A DNA stretch of 64,000 bases from an uncultured Bacteroidia bacterium (lineage in GTDB: Bacteria > Bacteroidota > Bacteroidia > Bacteroidales > UBA932), in NCBI GenBank assembly GCA_902779785.1, contig CACZDC010000010.1, positions 1-64,000 on the forward strand, read 5' to 3'. Within the stretch, counting starts at the first letter, position 1. The number at the start of each line of letters is the position of its first letter. Below are positions 8,562-17,500 of this stretch, piece by piece. The notes below the pieces were generated by a model. That model saw only the letters and a program-made list of their open reading frames with translations. It ran no database searches and was not told the DNA's origin. A program made the translations under genes and the position numbers.

Positions 8562-9482
8562 TCAAAGTTTCGTAGGGTTGTGGGAAAAAGTGCGGCGTGG
8601 CCCCTCTGCCTTCCGCCAGTAATCCGAATCAAAGTCCGTCGGATGCACAAACGGGCCCTCGTGCTCCAACGTAAACTCCATATATGTTATCGACAGGCCC
8701 ATCTTCAGGAACATCGACTCGTAAAAAGTCTGCACCCCGGTCACTTCCGCCCAGTCCGTCGTGGCAGTTACAGGCCCCTCGGGCTGTGACCACTCAGGAC
8801 CCGTGGCCACCCTCGGCCTCGTAAGAGGGAGGGGCCCGGCCGTCAGGCTGGGAGGGGTCGCGGAGCGACGGTCAGGAGTGGTCATAGCCTGAGGGGCGTA
8901 AATGTCCGTGGATGAAGCCAATAGCGGCAAGGAGTTGGCACGGACTACCGCCTGAGTGTATTCGTAGAGGAAACGGCTGTCGGTCTTCAGGCAGACAAGC
9001 CCGCCCGGAGCCAGAAAAGCGCGGTACCTCTCCAGAAAGAGAGGAGAAGTGAGCCTTGCATTTTCACTCTTTAGCTGCGGATCGGAGAAGGTCAGCCATA
9101 TCCTGGACACCTCGTCCGGGCCGAAAAAAGCCCCGATGAATTCGATGCGGGTACGAAGGAAAGCCACATTCTTAAGCCCACGCTCCGTGGCATACTTCGC
9201 CCCCTTCCAAAGCCTCGCCCCTTTGATATCCACCCCGATAAAATTCATCTCCGGATGCCTCTCGGCAAGGGCTATGGTATAGTCCCCCTTGCCGCAGCCA
9301 AGTTCCAGGACTATGGGCCCGGGAGAAGAGAACACCTGCCCGATCCAATGGCCCTTTATCGGATGGTCACGAAGGACAAGAGCCTTGGAACCGTCTTTCA
9401 CCAAAACAGAGGACGCATCCGGCTGAATAAGACAGCTAAAAGTCTCATTCTCAGCGAATTTGCGAAGCTTCCCGTGTCCCAT
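8562..9482 (-). CDS. trmB: tRNA (guanine-N7)-methyltransferase with in-frame palindromic insert
   Basis: TrmB methylates G46 of tRNAs using S-adenosylmethionine. The 306-residue product has the SAM motif LELGCGKGDY (59-68), IGVDIKGARLWKGA (82-95) and the family strings FSDPQLKSENARLTSP (132-147) and TFYESMFLKMGL near 252. Usual length is about 255; the excess is a 44-residue insert (about 197-240, beginning APQAMTTPDRR and ending SQPEGPVTATT) encoded by the palindromic element at 8775-8896. The insert sits in a surface loop between the last Rossmann strand region and the C-terminal substrate block, so activity may survive. ATG shares one nucleotide with the ricT stop; it is the last gene of the trx-to-trmB operon. 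Confidence 0.9.
   Translation of the reverse strand: MGHGKLRKFAENETFSCLIQPDASSVLVKDGSKALVLRDHPIKGHWIGQVFSSPGPIVLELGCGKGDYTIALAERHPEMNFIGVDIKGARLWKGAKYATERGLKNVAFLRTRIEFIGAFFGPDEVSRIWLTFSDPQLKSENARLTSPLFLERYRAFLAPGGLVCLKTDSRFLYEYTQAVVRANSLPLLASSTDIYAPQAMTTPDRRSATPPSLTAGPLPLTRPRVATGPEWSQPEGPVTATTDWAEVTGVQTFYESMFLKMGLSITYMEFTLEHEGPFVHPTDFDSDYWRKAEGPRRTFSHNPTKL
8775..8896. repeat. Palindromic mobile-like element inside trmB
   Basis: Outer arms 8775-8800 and 8871-8896 are 26-nt inverted repeats with 22 matching positions (left arm starts CCCCTCGGGCTGTGACCACT). They enclose a 70-nt G+C-rich core whose first 37 nt (8801-8837) match 14490-14526 at 33 of 37 positions, counted by eye. The core is thus shared between two loci while the arms differ. 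The element keeps the trmB frame open. Confidence 0.75.
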
Positions 9483-10645
9483 TATTCTCCTTTTGGACCT
9501 TTCTGACCACTCCTGAAACCCTTCTGGCGACCACCTTTGCGACGGCGCTTGCGGCGTGCCTCGTCGAAGCGGGAAATACTGTCGTCCCCCACCGCGGTCA
9601 CGAATTCCGGCGACACGACCTCTTCGTCGCGGCGAAGAGTCTCGGGCTTCCGGCCGTTGCGGTTCATCATTATGATTTCCCTGACCTCGTGGGCGGACAA
9701 AGGATAAATTTTGGCGAGCGAGCCCTTCTCGTATGAGAAATAGAGCGTCTCGGCAAGGATGTCGGTCTTGACCAGCCAGGCAAGGCCGTCCTCGAACTCG
9801 AGAGGCTCGGAGACCTTGGGAATCCTGGACTGCGCGTCCATATAGGCCGCCACCTCATAGTTCAGGCAGCACTTGAGTTTGCCGCACTGTCCAGCAAGTT
9901 TCTGAGGGTTCAAGGAAAGGTCCTGGCAACGGGCCGCAGCAGTCGTAATGGACTTGAACTCAGTTATATAGTTGGCACAGCACAGTTCCCTGCCGCAGAT
10001 TCCGAGGCCGCCTATCAGACCGGCCTCCTGACGGGCTCCGATCTGCTTCATTTCCACACGGATATGGAACTCCTCCGCGAAATCCTTGATCAGCTGGCGG
10101 AAGTCCACGCGGCCGTCGGCAATGTAATAGAAGATGGCCTTGGTGCCGTCGCCCTGGAATTCGACGTCCCCGATTTTCATCTCCAGCCCCAGGTTGGCGG
10201 CCAGAACACGGGCCCGGATCATAGTTTCCTGCTCACGGGCGATTGCCTCCTGCCAGCGCTCGATGTCAAAGGGCTTGGCCTTGCGGTAGATTTTCTTCAA
10301 GCCATCCTTATCCGGAGCAACACCCTTGCACTGCATCTGACGGCCCACGATTGGCCCTTCGAGAGTGACGATACCGAGGTCGTGGCCGGTGGCGGCCTCT
10401 ACGACTACCAGGTCCCCGGTCTTGATACTCTGGCCGGAAGTATTGATATAGAAGCCCTTGCGGGTATTCTTGAAGCGGACTTCGAAGATATCGTTGAACT
10501 GCTCCTGGCTTATGCCCTTCAGATAATCGTAAACCTGAAGTTTGCAGCAGCCCGGGCGGTAACGGATTTCCTGGTCCTGCGTATCCGGCGAGGCGATTAT
10601 ACAGCCCCTTGAGCAGTCATATTGTATGGTTTCGTTCGGTTCCAT
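9482..10645 (-). CDS. ricT: PSP1-domain protein (RicT/YaaT-like)
   Basis: Member of the PSP1/YaaT (RicT) family. In Bacillus RicT is part of a complex affecting RNA maturation and development; the role in Bacteroidota is not defined. The 387-residue product has a Cys-rich stretch typical of the family: GLGICGRELCCANY and AGQCGKLKCCLNYE, which in Bacillus bind an iron-sulfur cluster together with partner proteins. The tail is Arg/Lys/Gly-rich. The ATG at 10645 (MEPNETIQYDC) overlaps the holB stop by one nucleotide (TAATG), which decides the start against a longer reading frame running back into holB. Confidence 0.88.
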   Translation of the reverse strand: MEPNETIQYDCSRGCIIASPDTQDQEIRYRPGCCKLQVYDYLKGISQEQFNDIFEVRFKNTRKGFYINTSGQSIKTGDLVVVEAATGHDLGIVTLEGPIVGRQMQCKGVAPDKDGLKKIYRKAKPFDIERWQEAIAREQETMIRARVLAANLGLEMKIGDVEFQGDGTKAIFYYIADGRVDFRQLIKDFAEEFHIRVEMKQIGARQEAGLIGGLGICGRELCCANYITEFKSITTAAARCQDLSLNPQKLAGQCGKLKCCLNYEVAAYMDAQSRIPKVSEPLEFEDGLAWLVKTDILAETLYFSYEKGSLAKIYPLSAHEVREIIMMNRNGRKPETLRRDEEVVSPEFVTAVGDDSISRFDEARRKRRRKGGRQKGFRSGQKGPKGE

Positions 10646-11619
10646 TATACGTAAGAATATAACTTGAGGACGAGGTCCGCGAAAACAGCCTTTTGAGCGA
10701 CGTTGCGCTCTATGAGCATCGTGGCCTTGTCGAATTCTTCCATTGCACGGCGCGGAAAGGTCCTTTTGCACTTTCCGGCAAGTTCATTGTAAAACTCATC
10801 TTCGTCCGGCAGGATATCGGCAAGCTGGCGCTGTCCCTGCTGGAAAAGGAAAATATTGCGGAGCATTCCCACGGCCTCGCGGCAGAGGGATTTCTGCTTC
10901 TCCCTGGAATCCAGCTCCGACATTGCTTCTCCCGTCTCCAGGGCGGAAAACAGGTCGCGGGAAACGAGGGCCCTGAGGAGGTCGGCGAAGAGGTCGGCGT
11001 GCGGCGAGGCGGCCTCTTTAGGATGGACTTTAATCAGATCTTCCTTCGACAGAGGAGTGACCCTGAGCTGAAGGCAGCGGGAGGAAATGGTCCTCATAAC
11101 CTTGTCGGGGGCGTGGGTTATGAGCAGGAAAAGCGTGGACTGCGGAGGCTCCTCGACCATCTTCAGCAGCGCATTTCCGGAGGCTGCGTTCATCTTTTCA
11201 GGAAGATACATCACCACGCAGCGATAGCCTCCTTCGACGGCCGAAAGGGAGAGTTTGTCCAGTATGGACCTTGCCTCGGCCACTGAAATGACGCCCTGCT
11301 TTTTCTCCAGTCCGATAGCCTCATTCAGTTCATTTTCATAGAAATACGGATTCGACAGGGCAAGGGAACGGAATGGGGCGATGAATTGCTCCGAGACCGG
11401 GCTCTTCTCCCCGGCGACCGGGAAAATGAAATAGATGTCAGGATGGATCAGTTTCCCGACCCGGGGATTTCCGCCATAGACGTCTTCGAGGAAATTGACG
11501 ACAATCGGGAAGGCACCGCCGCCGTCCTCTTCGTGGAACATTATGGCGTGCGGAATCTTTCCGTCGCTGACCATATTGTGCAGTACGGACACAAGTTCCT
11601 TATTCCCAAATACTTCCAT
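10645..11619 (-). CDS. holB: DNA polymerase III subunit delta'
   Basis: Clamp-loader subunit of the replicative polymerase. The 324-residue protein aligns in layout with Bacteroidota HolB: start FGNKELVSVLHNMV, GKIPHAIMFHEEDGGGAF at the place of the P-loop (degenerate here, as usual for delta'), YLPEKMNAASGNALLKMVEE-type sensor region, and SSRCLQLR (the SRC motif). C-terminal collar-like domain follows. Sits between polyprenyl synthase (1-nt gap) and ricT in the operon, an arrangement often seen in this phylum. Confidence 0.9.
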   Translation of the reverse strand: MEVFGNKELVSVLHNMVSDGKIPHAIMFHEEDGGGAFPIVVNFLEDVYGGNPRVGKLIHPDIYFIFPVAGEKSPVSEQFIAPFRSLALSNPYFYENELNEAIGLEKKQGVISVAEARSILDKLSLSAVEGGYRCVVMYLPEKMNAASGNALLKMVEEPPQSTLFLLITHAPDKVMRTISSRCLQLRVTPLSKEDLIKVHPKEAASPHADLFADLLRALVSRDLFSALETGEAMSELDSREKQKSLCREAVGMLRNIFLFQQGQRQLADILPDEDEFYNELAGKCKRTFPRRAMEEFDKATMLIERNVAQKAVFADLVLKLYSYV

Positions 11620-11620
11620 A

Positions 11621-12634
11621 TTATGTAGTCCTTTCCCCTATATGACGGGCAAGTTCCGAAAGATACGATTTTTCCCTGGAATCCGGAAGGATTGACAGGG
11701 CTTTTACAGCATTTTCCAGATTTTCGACGATTTTCGCCTCTGCCCCTTCTATGCCACGGTGAGACAGGGCGAATTCCCGGATTTCCGCCGCCAAACCCGG
11801 CTCGGAGCCCAAACGGCGGACTTTTTCGCGTACCGACGCCTCCTCGGACGGGGCCTCGTCCAAGGCGGCAAGCAGCGGCGCAGTGATTTTTCCCTCCTTC
11901 AGGTCTATGCCCACGGGTTTCCCGATGGAAGGCGTGCCCACATAGTCGAAAATATCGTCCCGGATCTGGAAGGCAAGACCGCAGAGACTCCCGAAACGCC
12001 CTATAGCATCTATGACCTCCTCCGCGGCCCCGGCGGAAATTGCTGCAGAAACTGCCGCAGCCTCGAAAAGGGAGGCTGTCTTGCAGTAGACAATGCGCCG
12101 GTAATCCTCCCAGCGGGTAAGGGCCGAAGCGGACAATTCCATCTGGAGAAGTTCCCCTTCGGCAAGGTCAGAAAGCGTTTTTGAGAAAACACCCACAGCC
12201 CTTAGCGTGCTACGCTCCGAAGAGAGGATAAGGCCCATAGCCTTGACCAGCCAGTAGTCGCCCAGAAGCACTGCCGGACCGGCCCCGAGGATGGATGAAA
12301 CCGTCGGCTGTCCCCGCCGCTCCCCCGCCGAATCGACCACGTCGTCGTGCATAAGAGTGGCATTGTGGAGCAATTCGGTCGCGGCCGCGAATCGGTAGCT
12401 GTCCTCGCTCAGATTCCCGCAGGCTCCGGCAATCAGCAGAGCCATAGCAGGACGTATCATCTTGCCTCCGGAAGCGAGGACGGAGGCATTGGTGCGGCCT
12501 AAAAGGCCTACGTCCGAACGGAGGGCTTCCTCCATCCGGACGCGCACCTCTGCAAGTTGAGGTGCAAGGAATTCCTTCAAGGATTTAGAACAGTATACCG
12601 AGGGTAACCTTGATACCACTGTAGTTTTCGACAT
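11621..12634 (-). CDS. Trans-isoprenyl diphosphate synthase (octaprenyl-type)
   Basis: Chain-elongating prenyltransferase that builds a long polyprenyl diphosphate, probably the menaquinone side chain. Both Asp-rich motifs are intact: DDVVD at 97-101 with downstream Arg residues (GERRGQPT) and DDIFD near 223, plus GGKMIRP for diphosphate binding. The listed start overlaps the end of the upstream barrel gene by 50 nt; a TTG at 12580 (LKEFLAPQLAEV) would remove the overlap and matches the usual length of about 320-325 residues, so the true start is open. Part of the trx-to-trmB operon and linked in function to ispF and ubiE elsewhere in the window. Confidence 0.9.
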   Translation of the reverse strand: MSKTTVVSRLPSVYCSKSLKEFLAPQLAEVRVRMEEALRSDVGLLGRTNASVLASGGKMIRPAMALLIAGACGNLSEDSYRFAAATELLHNATLMHDDVVDSAGERRGQPTVSSILGAGPAVLLGDYWLVKAMGLILSSERSTLRAVGVFSKTLSDLAEGELLQMELSASALTRWEDYRRIVYCKTASLFEAAAVSAAISAGAAEEVIDAIGRFGSLCGLAFQIRDDIFDYVGTPSIGKPVGIDLKEGKITAPLLAALDEAPSEEASVREKVRRLGSEPGLAAEIREFALSHRGIEGAEAKIVENLENAVKALSILPDSREKSYLSELARHIGERTT

Positions 12635-13271
12635 TCTTGTAGTTGTCCTTGACGGCGGTCATAACCTGCTCTCCGTCAATCTTTCCGTCGTTGTAGAGAT
12701 TGCCGAGGTTCTTGAACCACTGGACGGAAATCTGGACGTGATTGGCAATCTCGACACCACCGCCGACACCGAAGCCATATTCGAGTTTATTCTTTACTTC
12801 CTTGGCTGCCGCATCGAGCTTTTCGCTGTCGATCTTGCCTCCGCTGAAGTTTTCACCAAGCTTGAAGTTCTCACTGCCGGTGATACCGTAACCGATGAAA
12901 GGTTCGACGAAGACGAAAGGACGAAAAGCGAGCAGGTCCATACCCCACTGGGCACCGGCGCTGAGCTCGATGAAACCGGTCTTGGTTTCGAGGGTCTCGC
13001 TGGCAGCCTTGATGTCACCTGCATTGATATTGTGCTCCAGCGTGGCACCCTTGACCTGATATGCGAGGGTCGGCTGGACGGCGAAGCCCATACCGAGGTT
13101 GAACTTATAGAACACACCTGCGTGATAGAGGCTGATGTTCTTTGCGTTCTCCATTATATCCTTCGTGTTGACGGTCGTATTGGAGGAAGTGAAACCGCCC
13201 ATAATACCGATCTGCGCATTAGCTGCAAAGATTGATGCGAAGAGAGCGGCAATTGTCAAAATCTTTTTCAT
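12585..13271 (-). CDS. Outer-membrane beta-barrel protein (porin-family fold)
   Basis: Small outer-membrane barrel of the OmpW/PorT-like superfamily common in Bacteroidota. The 228-residue product has a signal peptide (MKKILTIAALFASIFAANAQ), alternating hydrophobic strands (for example GMGFAVQPTLAYQVKG, FVFVEPFIGYGITG, YGFGVGGGVEIANHVQISVQ) and a terminal Phe (VTLGILF) as expected for BAM recognition. Function is unknown. It follows trx by 9 nt. Confidence 0.82.
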   Translation of the reverse strand: MKKILTIAALFASIFAANAQIGIMGGFTSSNTTVNTKDIMENAKNISLYHAGVFYKFNLGMGFAVQPTLAYQVKGATLEHNINAGDIKAASETLETKTGFIELSAGAQWGMDLLAFRPFVFVEPFIGYGITGSENFKLGENFSGGKIDSEKLDAAAKEVKNKLEYGFGVGGGVEIANHVQISVQWFKNLGNLYNDGKIDGEQVMTAVKDNYKNVENYSGIKVTLGILF

Positions 13272-13280
13272 AATTATTAA

Positions 13281-13595
13281 TTATAGGTTTGAGATAATTT
13301 TACTTACGAGCGCGTCCTTGGGCATTGCGCCGACGGTTTTGTCGACAGCCTGGCCGTCTTTGATGAAATAAAGGGTCGGGATGCTCATTACACGGTACTG
13401 AGCGGCAATTTCAGGGCAGTCGTCCACATTGACCTTTACGACGCTGATCTTGTCGGACATCTCGGCCTCAACCTCGTCCAGAAGCGGGGAAAGCATACGG
13501 CAGGGGCCGCACCAGGTAGCCCAGAAATCCACGATTACGAGCTTGTCGTCCTTGATAAGCTCGGCGAATGTGCTGTTTGTTGCTATTTTAGACAT
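13281..13595 (-). CDS. trxA: Thioredoxin
   Basis: Cytoplasmic thioredoxin of 104 residues, the normal length. Active site WCGPC at 28-32, the cis-Pro loop MSIPTLYFI and the Asp22-type buried residue (VDFWATW) are present. First gene of the operon that continues with the outer-membrane barrel. Confidence 0.96.
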   Translation of the reverse strand: MSKIATNSTFAELIKDDKLVIVDFWATWCGPCRMLSPLLDEVEAEMSDKISVVKVNVDDCPEIAAQYRVMSIPTLYFIKDGQAVDKTVGAMPKDALVSKIISNL

Positions 13596-13618
13596 ATCGT
13601 TATTCGATTAATATCGTA

Positions 13619-13626
13619 CAAATATA
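13619..13626 (-). promoter_or_regulatory. -7 element for the trxA operon
   Basis: TATATTTG on the minus strand, 23 nt before the trxA ATG, fits TAnnTTTG. No obvious -33 partner was found. Confidence 0.5.
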
Positions 13627-13644
13627 ATCATTTTTCCGTAAACA

Positions 13645-14160
13645 CTACTTCTCCGGGTCGGGAGTGATGATTACGACCGTGCCGACTTTGACGCGGTTCT
13701 TGAGGTCGAGGATGTCGGAATTCCGCATACGGATGCAGCCCTCGGTGGCCCGGGAGCCTATGCTCTCCGGGAAGGGCGTGCCGTGAATGCCGATGTCGCG
13801 GAAACCCGGAACGTCCAGACGGAGGAACCAGGGGCCATAGGCATCCCTGATCGGGCCTTTCCCGTCGTGGAAATCGTGTTTCAGGCCCTTGGCATAGAGG
13901 AGTTCGTTGATCTTGAACTTGCCTTCCGGAGTCTTGTGGTCCCCCGCGACCTTCTTCGGGCCATAATTGACCGCGACGGCTATCCCATATTCCTTGATGG
14001 CCTTCCCCTGCCCATCCACCAGGGCGAGAGTCAGAGCCGTCTTGTCGACTACGATAAAGGGCACAGTGCCCGCCTGCTCTACAAATTCGGCGTAGGAGCG
14101 CTGCGCGAAGGCGGAAAGGGCCGCCGTCAAAAGCGCCAGCGTCAGGATTAACTTTCTCAT
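13645..14160 (-). CDS. L,D-transpeptidase family (YkuD) protein
   Basis: Secreted YkuD-domain protein that forms 3-3 peptidoglycan cross-links or links lipoprotein to peptidoglycan. The 171-residue protein has a signal peptide (cut near SAFAQ) and the catalytic signature with His126 (GIHGTPFPESIG) and Cys142 in SRATEGCIRM. The ATG overlaps the stop of the PII-like gene by 4 nt, so it is the distal gene of the efflux operon. Confidence 0.9.
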   Translation of the reverse strand: MRKLILTLALLTAALSAFAQRSYAEFVEQAGTVPFIVVDKTALTLALVDGQGKAIKEYGIAVAVNYGPKKVAGDHKTPEGKFKINELLYAKGLKHDFHDGKGPIRDAYGPWFLRLDVPGFRDIGIHGTPFPESIGSRATEGCIRMRNSDILDLKNRVKVGTVVIITPDPEK

Positions 14161-14450
14161 AATGCTTGTTCTACGGGTAAGACATAGGCTCTGAGACCAA
14201 GCTTCGGCCCGGCCTCGTCGGTGCGGCGGAGAGCCTCCATCACAGGAGCGACGAGGCTGTCGTCCACCACCGTCAGAAGGGCGTGGTTCTGGGTAGGCCA
14301 GGCGTGGGAGCCGAGGTGCGGCTCTCCGTCAACGCTGCCTCGCCCGCCTATCTCCCTCCACTCGGTGAAGCCCCTCTGCCCGAAACTCTCCAGCAGGGCG
14401 ATGATCTCGTCGTTATACGCCTGATTGTATGCTACGAATATTGCTTTCAT
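14157..14450 (-). CDS. PII-like small protein linked to RND efflux
   Basis: A 97-residue protein of the PII-like (GlnB superfamily) fold: it begins MKAIFVAYNQAYNDEI, a betaalphabeta-type start, and has a C-terminal strand GLRAYVLPVEQAL. Such genes often follow RND pumps in Bacteroidota; a role in sensing or tuning the pump is inferred, not shown. A conserved metal-binding-like stretch (GSHAWPTQNHALL) holds two His residues. The start at 14450 is preferred; a longer frame runs back through the palindromic element at 14467-14585. Confidence 0.7.
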   Translation of the reverse strand: MKAIFVAYNQAYNDEIIALLESFGQRGFTEWREIGGRGSVDGEPHLGSHAWPTQNHALLTVVDDSLVAPVMEALRRTDEAGPKLGLRAYVLPVEQAL

Positions 14451-14466
14451 ATCAATGGTTATTATA

Positions 14467-14585
14467 AAATGCTTGTTACCATAAGAAAACCGTGGCCACC
14501 CATGGCCTCGTAAATGGGAGGGGCCCAAACTTGTTTGGGAGGGATAGGGCCGAAGGCCCGTAGTTTTCGTTGGTAACAAGCATTT
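14467..14585. repeat. Palindromic mobile-like element between acrB and the PII-like gene
   Basis: Arms AAATGCTTGTTACCA (from 14467) and TGGTAACAAGCATTT (to 14585) are perfect inverted repeats, extended by AGAAAAC/GTTTTC. They enclose a core starting at 14490 that matches the trmB element (8801-8837) at 33 of 37 positions and shares a following GGGAGGG. The right arm abuts the acrB stop, so the element forms an intercistronic hairpin in the efflux mRNA. Confidence 0.75.
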
Positions 14586-17500
14586 TTATTCAACTATTTT
14601 ACGGCGTGCCTTGCGCCTCTCACGGTGCTCCGTGAAACCGCAGTAAAGGACAGGGATGATGACAAGGGTGATCAGAGTGGAAATGGACAGACCCCAGGCG
14701 ACCGTAGTGCCGAGACCGCGCCACATTTCCGAACCCTCGCCCGTACCCAGAGCCATCGGGAGCATACCCAGGACGGTGGTCAAGGTGGTCATAAGGATAG
14801 GACGCAGACGGCTCTTCGCGGCCTCGACCGAGGCATCCCGCACACTCATTCCCCTCTCCTGGCAAAGTATCGTGTAGTCAATCAGCACGATACCGTTCTT
14901 CACGACAATACCCATCAGGATGATGATGCCTATCATAGCCATTACGCCGATCGCGAGTCCCGCGACCATATTGCCCAGGGCCACGCCCACGAAGGCGAAA
15001 GGAATGGAGGACATTATGACCAGCGGTCCCATAAAGGACTCGAACTGGGAAGCCATAACCATATAGACCAGGATGATGATAAGGATAAGGAGGAGGATCA
15101 TATCGCCGAACATATCCTGCTGGTCCTCGTAGTCGCCGCCGATCCTCCAGCTCAGCTCCGGAGGAAGAGGTTCCGCTTCCATCACCTTGTTGACAAGTTC
15201 CACACCTTCGCTCAGAGCGTGTCCGCGGCCCATAATTCCGGTCACGGTGATATAGCGGTCACGGTTCTTGCGCTGGATGGTCGGAGGGACCTTGGTCTCG
15301 ACTATATGGCCGAGGTCGCGGACCTTGATGCCCACGCCGGAAGTATTGTAGACGGTGATGTTCTCGATGTCCTCGATACTGGTCCGGAACTCCGGGGCAT
15401 AGCGGACACGGATATTGTACTCCTCGCCCTCTTCACGGTAGTAGGAAGCCACGCTTCCGGACATCGCCGCACTCACGGCAGTTGCCGCAGATACCGACGA
15501 GAGGCCGTTCAGGGCCAGTTTCTGCCGGTCGAAGTCCACCTCGTATTCGGGAGTGTACTGGTCGCGGCTGAGTATGGCCTGGGCGAAAACGCCGCTTTCC
15601 ATCATCGCGGCACGGAGCCTTCTTGCCTCGCGTTCCGTAGTCTCGAAATCATAGCCATAGATTTCCAGCTGGACCGAGGCCGCACCGCCCATTCCACCGC
15701 CCTCGCTCACATTGAAACGGTTGAGTTCGGGGAAGAGCTTGAGGTCCTCACGGACGATGTCGGCAATCTCCGGCAGTCCCCTCTGGCGGTCTTCCATCGA
15801 GCCGATATTGATGTTCATCGTGATGAGGTAGGTACCGTTATTACGCATCGAAGCGAAGGCATTGTCGGTATCCGCCTGGCCGAAACGGTAACTCAGGACC
15901 TTGATCTCAGGGATGTCCGTCTTGAGTTTTTCGTAAATCTGGGCCGCCACTTCACGCGTAACATCCTGGGCCGTACCGATGGGAAGTTCGGCAGTGACCT
16001 GCAGACGTCCGTTGTCCTGGGTCGGGAAATACTCCGTCTTCATCCCCGGGACATAGAGTCCCAGCACAAGGAAAAACACGACTATGGCAATGGCCAGGAC
16101 CCATCTCTTGTGCCTCATACACCAGGCGATGAAGCGGGCGTAGCCGCGGGAGATGCCGTCCAGGACCTTGTTGATAGGGTCAAAGAAGAAGTGATAGACC
16201 TTGCCGCTCTTGTTCTCGTTCTTCAGCAGCTGCGAGCAGAGCATCGGGACCAGGGTCAAGGCGGCCGTGGTGGACACTATCATAATAATGGACACGATCC
16301 ATCCGAGCTGCTTGAACATTATGCCGGCCATACCGCTGATCATTGTCAGGGGCAGGAAGACGCAGAGCATCGTCAGGGTGGAGGCGATGACCGATATACC
16401 GACTTCGGCAGTGCCGTGGACGGCCGCCTCGGTAGGTTTTTCGCCTCTTTCAAGGTGCGTCGTCACGTTTTCAAGGACTACGATGGCATCGTCCACGACC
16501 ATACCTATCGCTATGGACAGAGCCGACATCGAAATGATATTCAGCGTGTTGCCGGTCGCGAAAAGGTAAAGCAGCGAGGCCAGCAGGGCGATAGGGATGG
16601 ACAGGACCACTATGATGGTTCCTCTCCAGCGGCCGAGGAAGATGAAGACCACCAGCATAACCACGAAGAAGGTGATCGCGATGGTCTCTTTCAGGGAGTT
16701 GATGGTCCTGAGGATGTTGTCGGAATTGTCTACGACGGTGGTTATCTGGATGTCTGAAGGCAGGTTGCGGGAGATATTTTTCATCTCCTTCTTCACGCGG
16801 CGGATAACCTCCACGGTGTTGTAGCCGGACTGCTTCTGGATGATGATCTGGGCGCCGCGGGTGCCGTTGGTGAAGGATTCCTGCGACTTTTCTTCGAGGG
16901 TGTCGTCAACGCGGGCGACATCCCTGAGATAGACCGCATTGCCTTCGAATTTGCCGACGACTATGTCCAGGAGTTCGGAAGGATTCTGGAACTCCTTCTT
17001 GATGCGGAGGGTATAGGTGTCGGAACCGATGTCTATGCTGCCGGAAGGGACGTTGCGGTTCTCCTGGGCGATAATCTGGGAAATGACCGGAATGGACAAT
17101 TTGTAGGCGTCCAGCTTGGCCGGGTCCACATAGACCTGGATCTCCCTCTTGGGAGCACCGGCCACCGAGACCGTACCGACGCCGCTTACGCGGGCCAGCG
17201 GGGTCGCGACCTTGTCGTCCAGTATCTTGTCCAGGGCCGGGACGCTCTGGGTCGCCGTCGCCGCCATAATCATAATCGGCATATCGTCCACGCTGAACTT
17301 GAAGATAATCGGCGTGGAAGCCCCGTCCGGAAGGGTCTGGTTGACCATATCCAACTTGTCCCGGACATCGTTAGTGGCCACTTCTATATCCGTCCCGTAC
17401 TCGAATTCCAAGGTAAGGAAGGCCAGGTTTTCGCGGGAGTTGGAGCTCAGGTTCTTCAGGTCGGCGACACCGTTCAGGGAGTTCTCCAGGACCTTGGTCA

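Noticed and set aside
14451..14579. N-terminal extension of the PII-like protein
   Set aside because: The extended frame is translated palindromic element; MKAIFVAY at 14450 is the natural start of the fold.
14625..16757. A 710-residue plus-strand frame opposite the RND pump gene
   Set aside because: Antisense shadow of a conserved gene; rich in Asp/His/Arg, without any domain.
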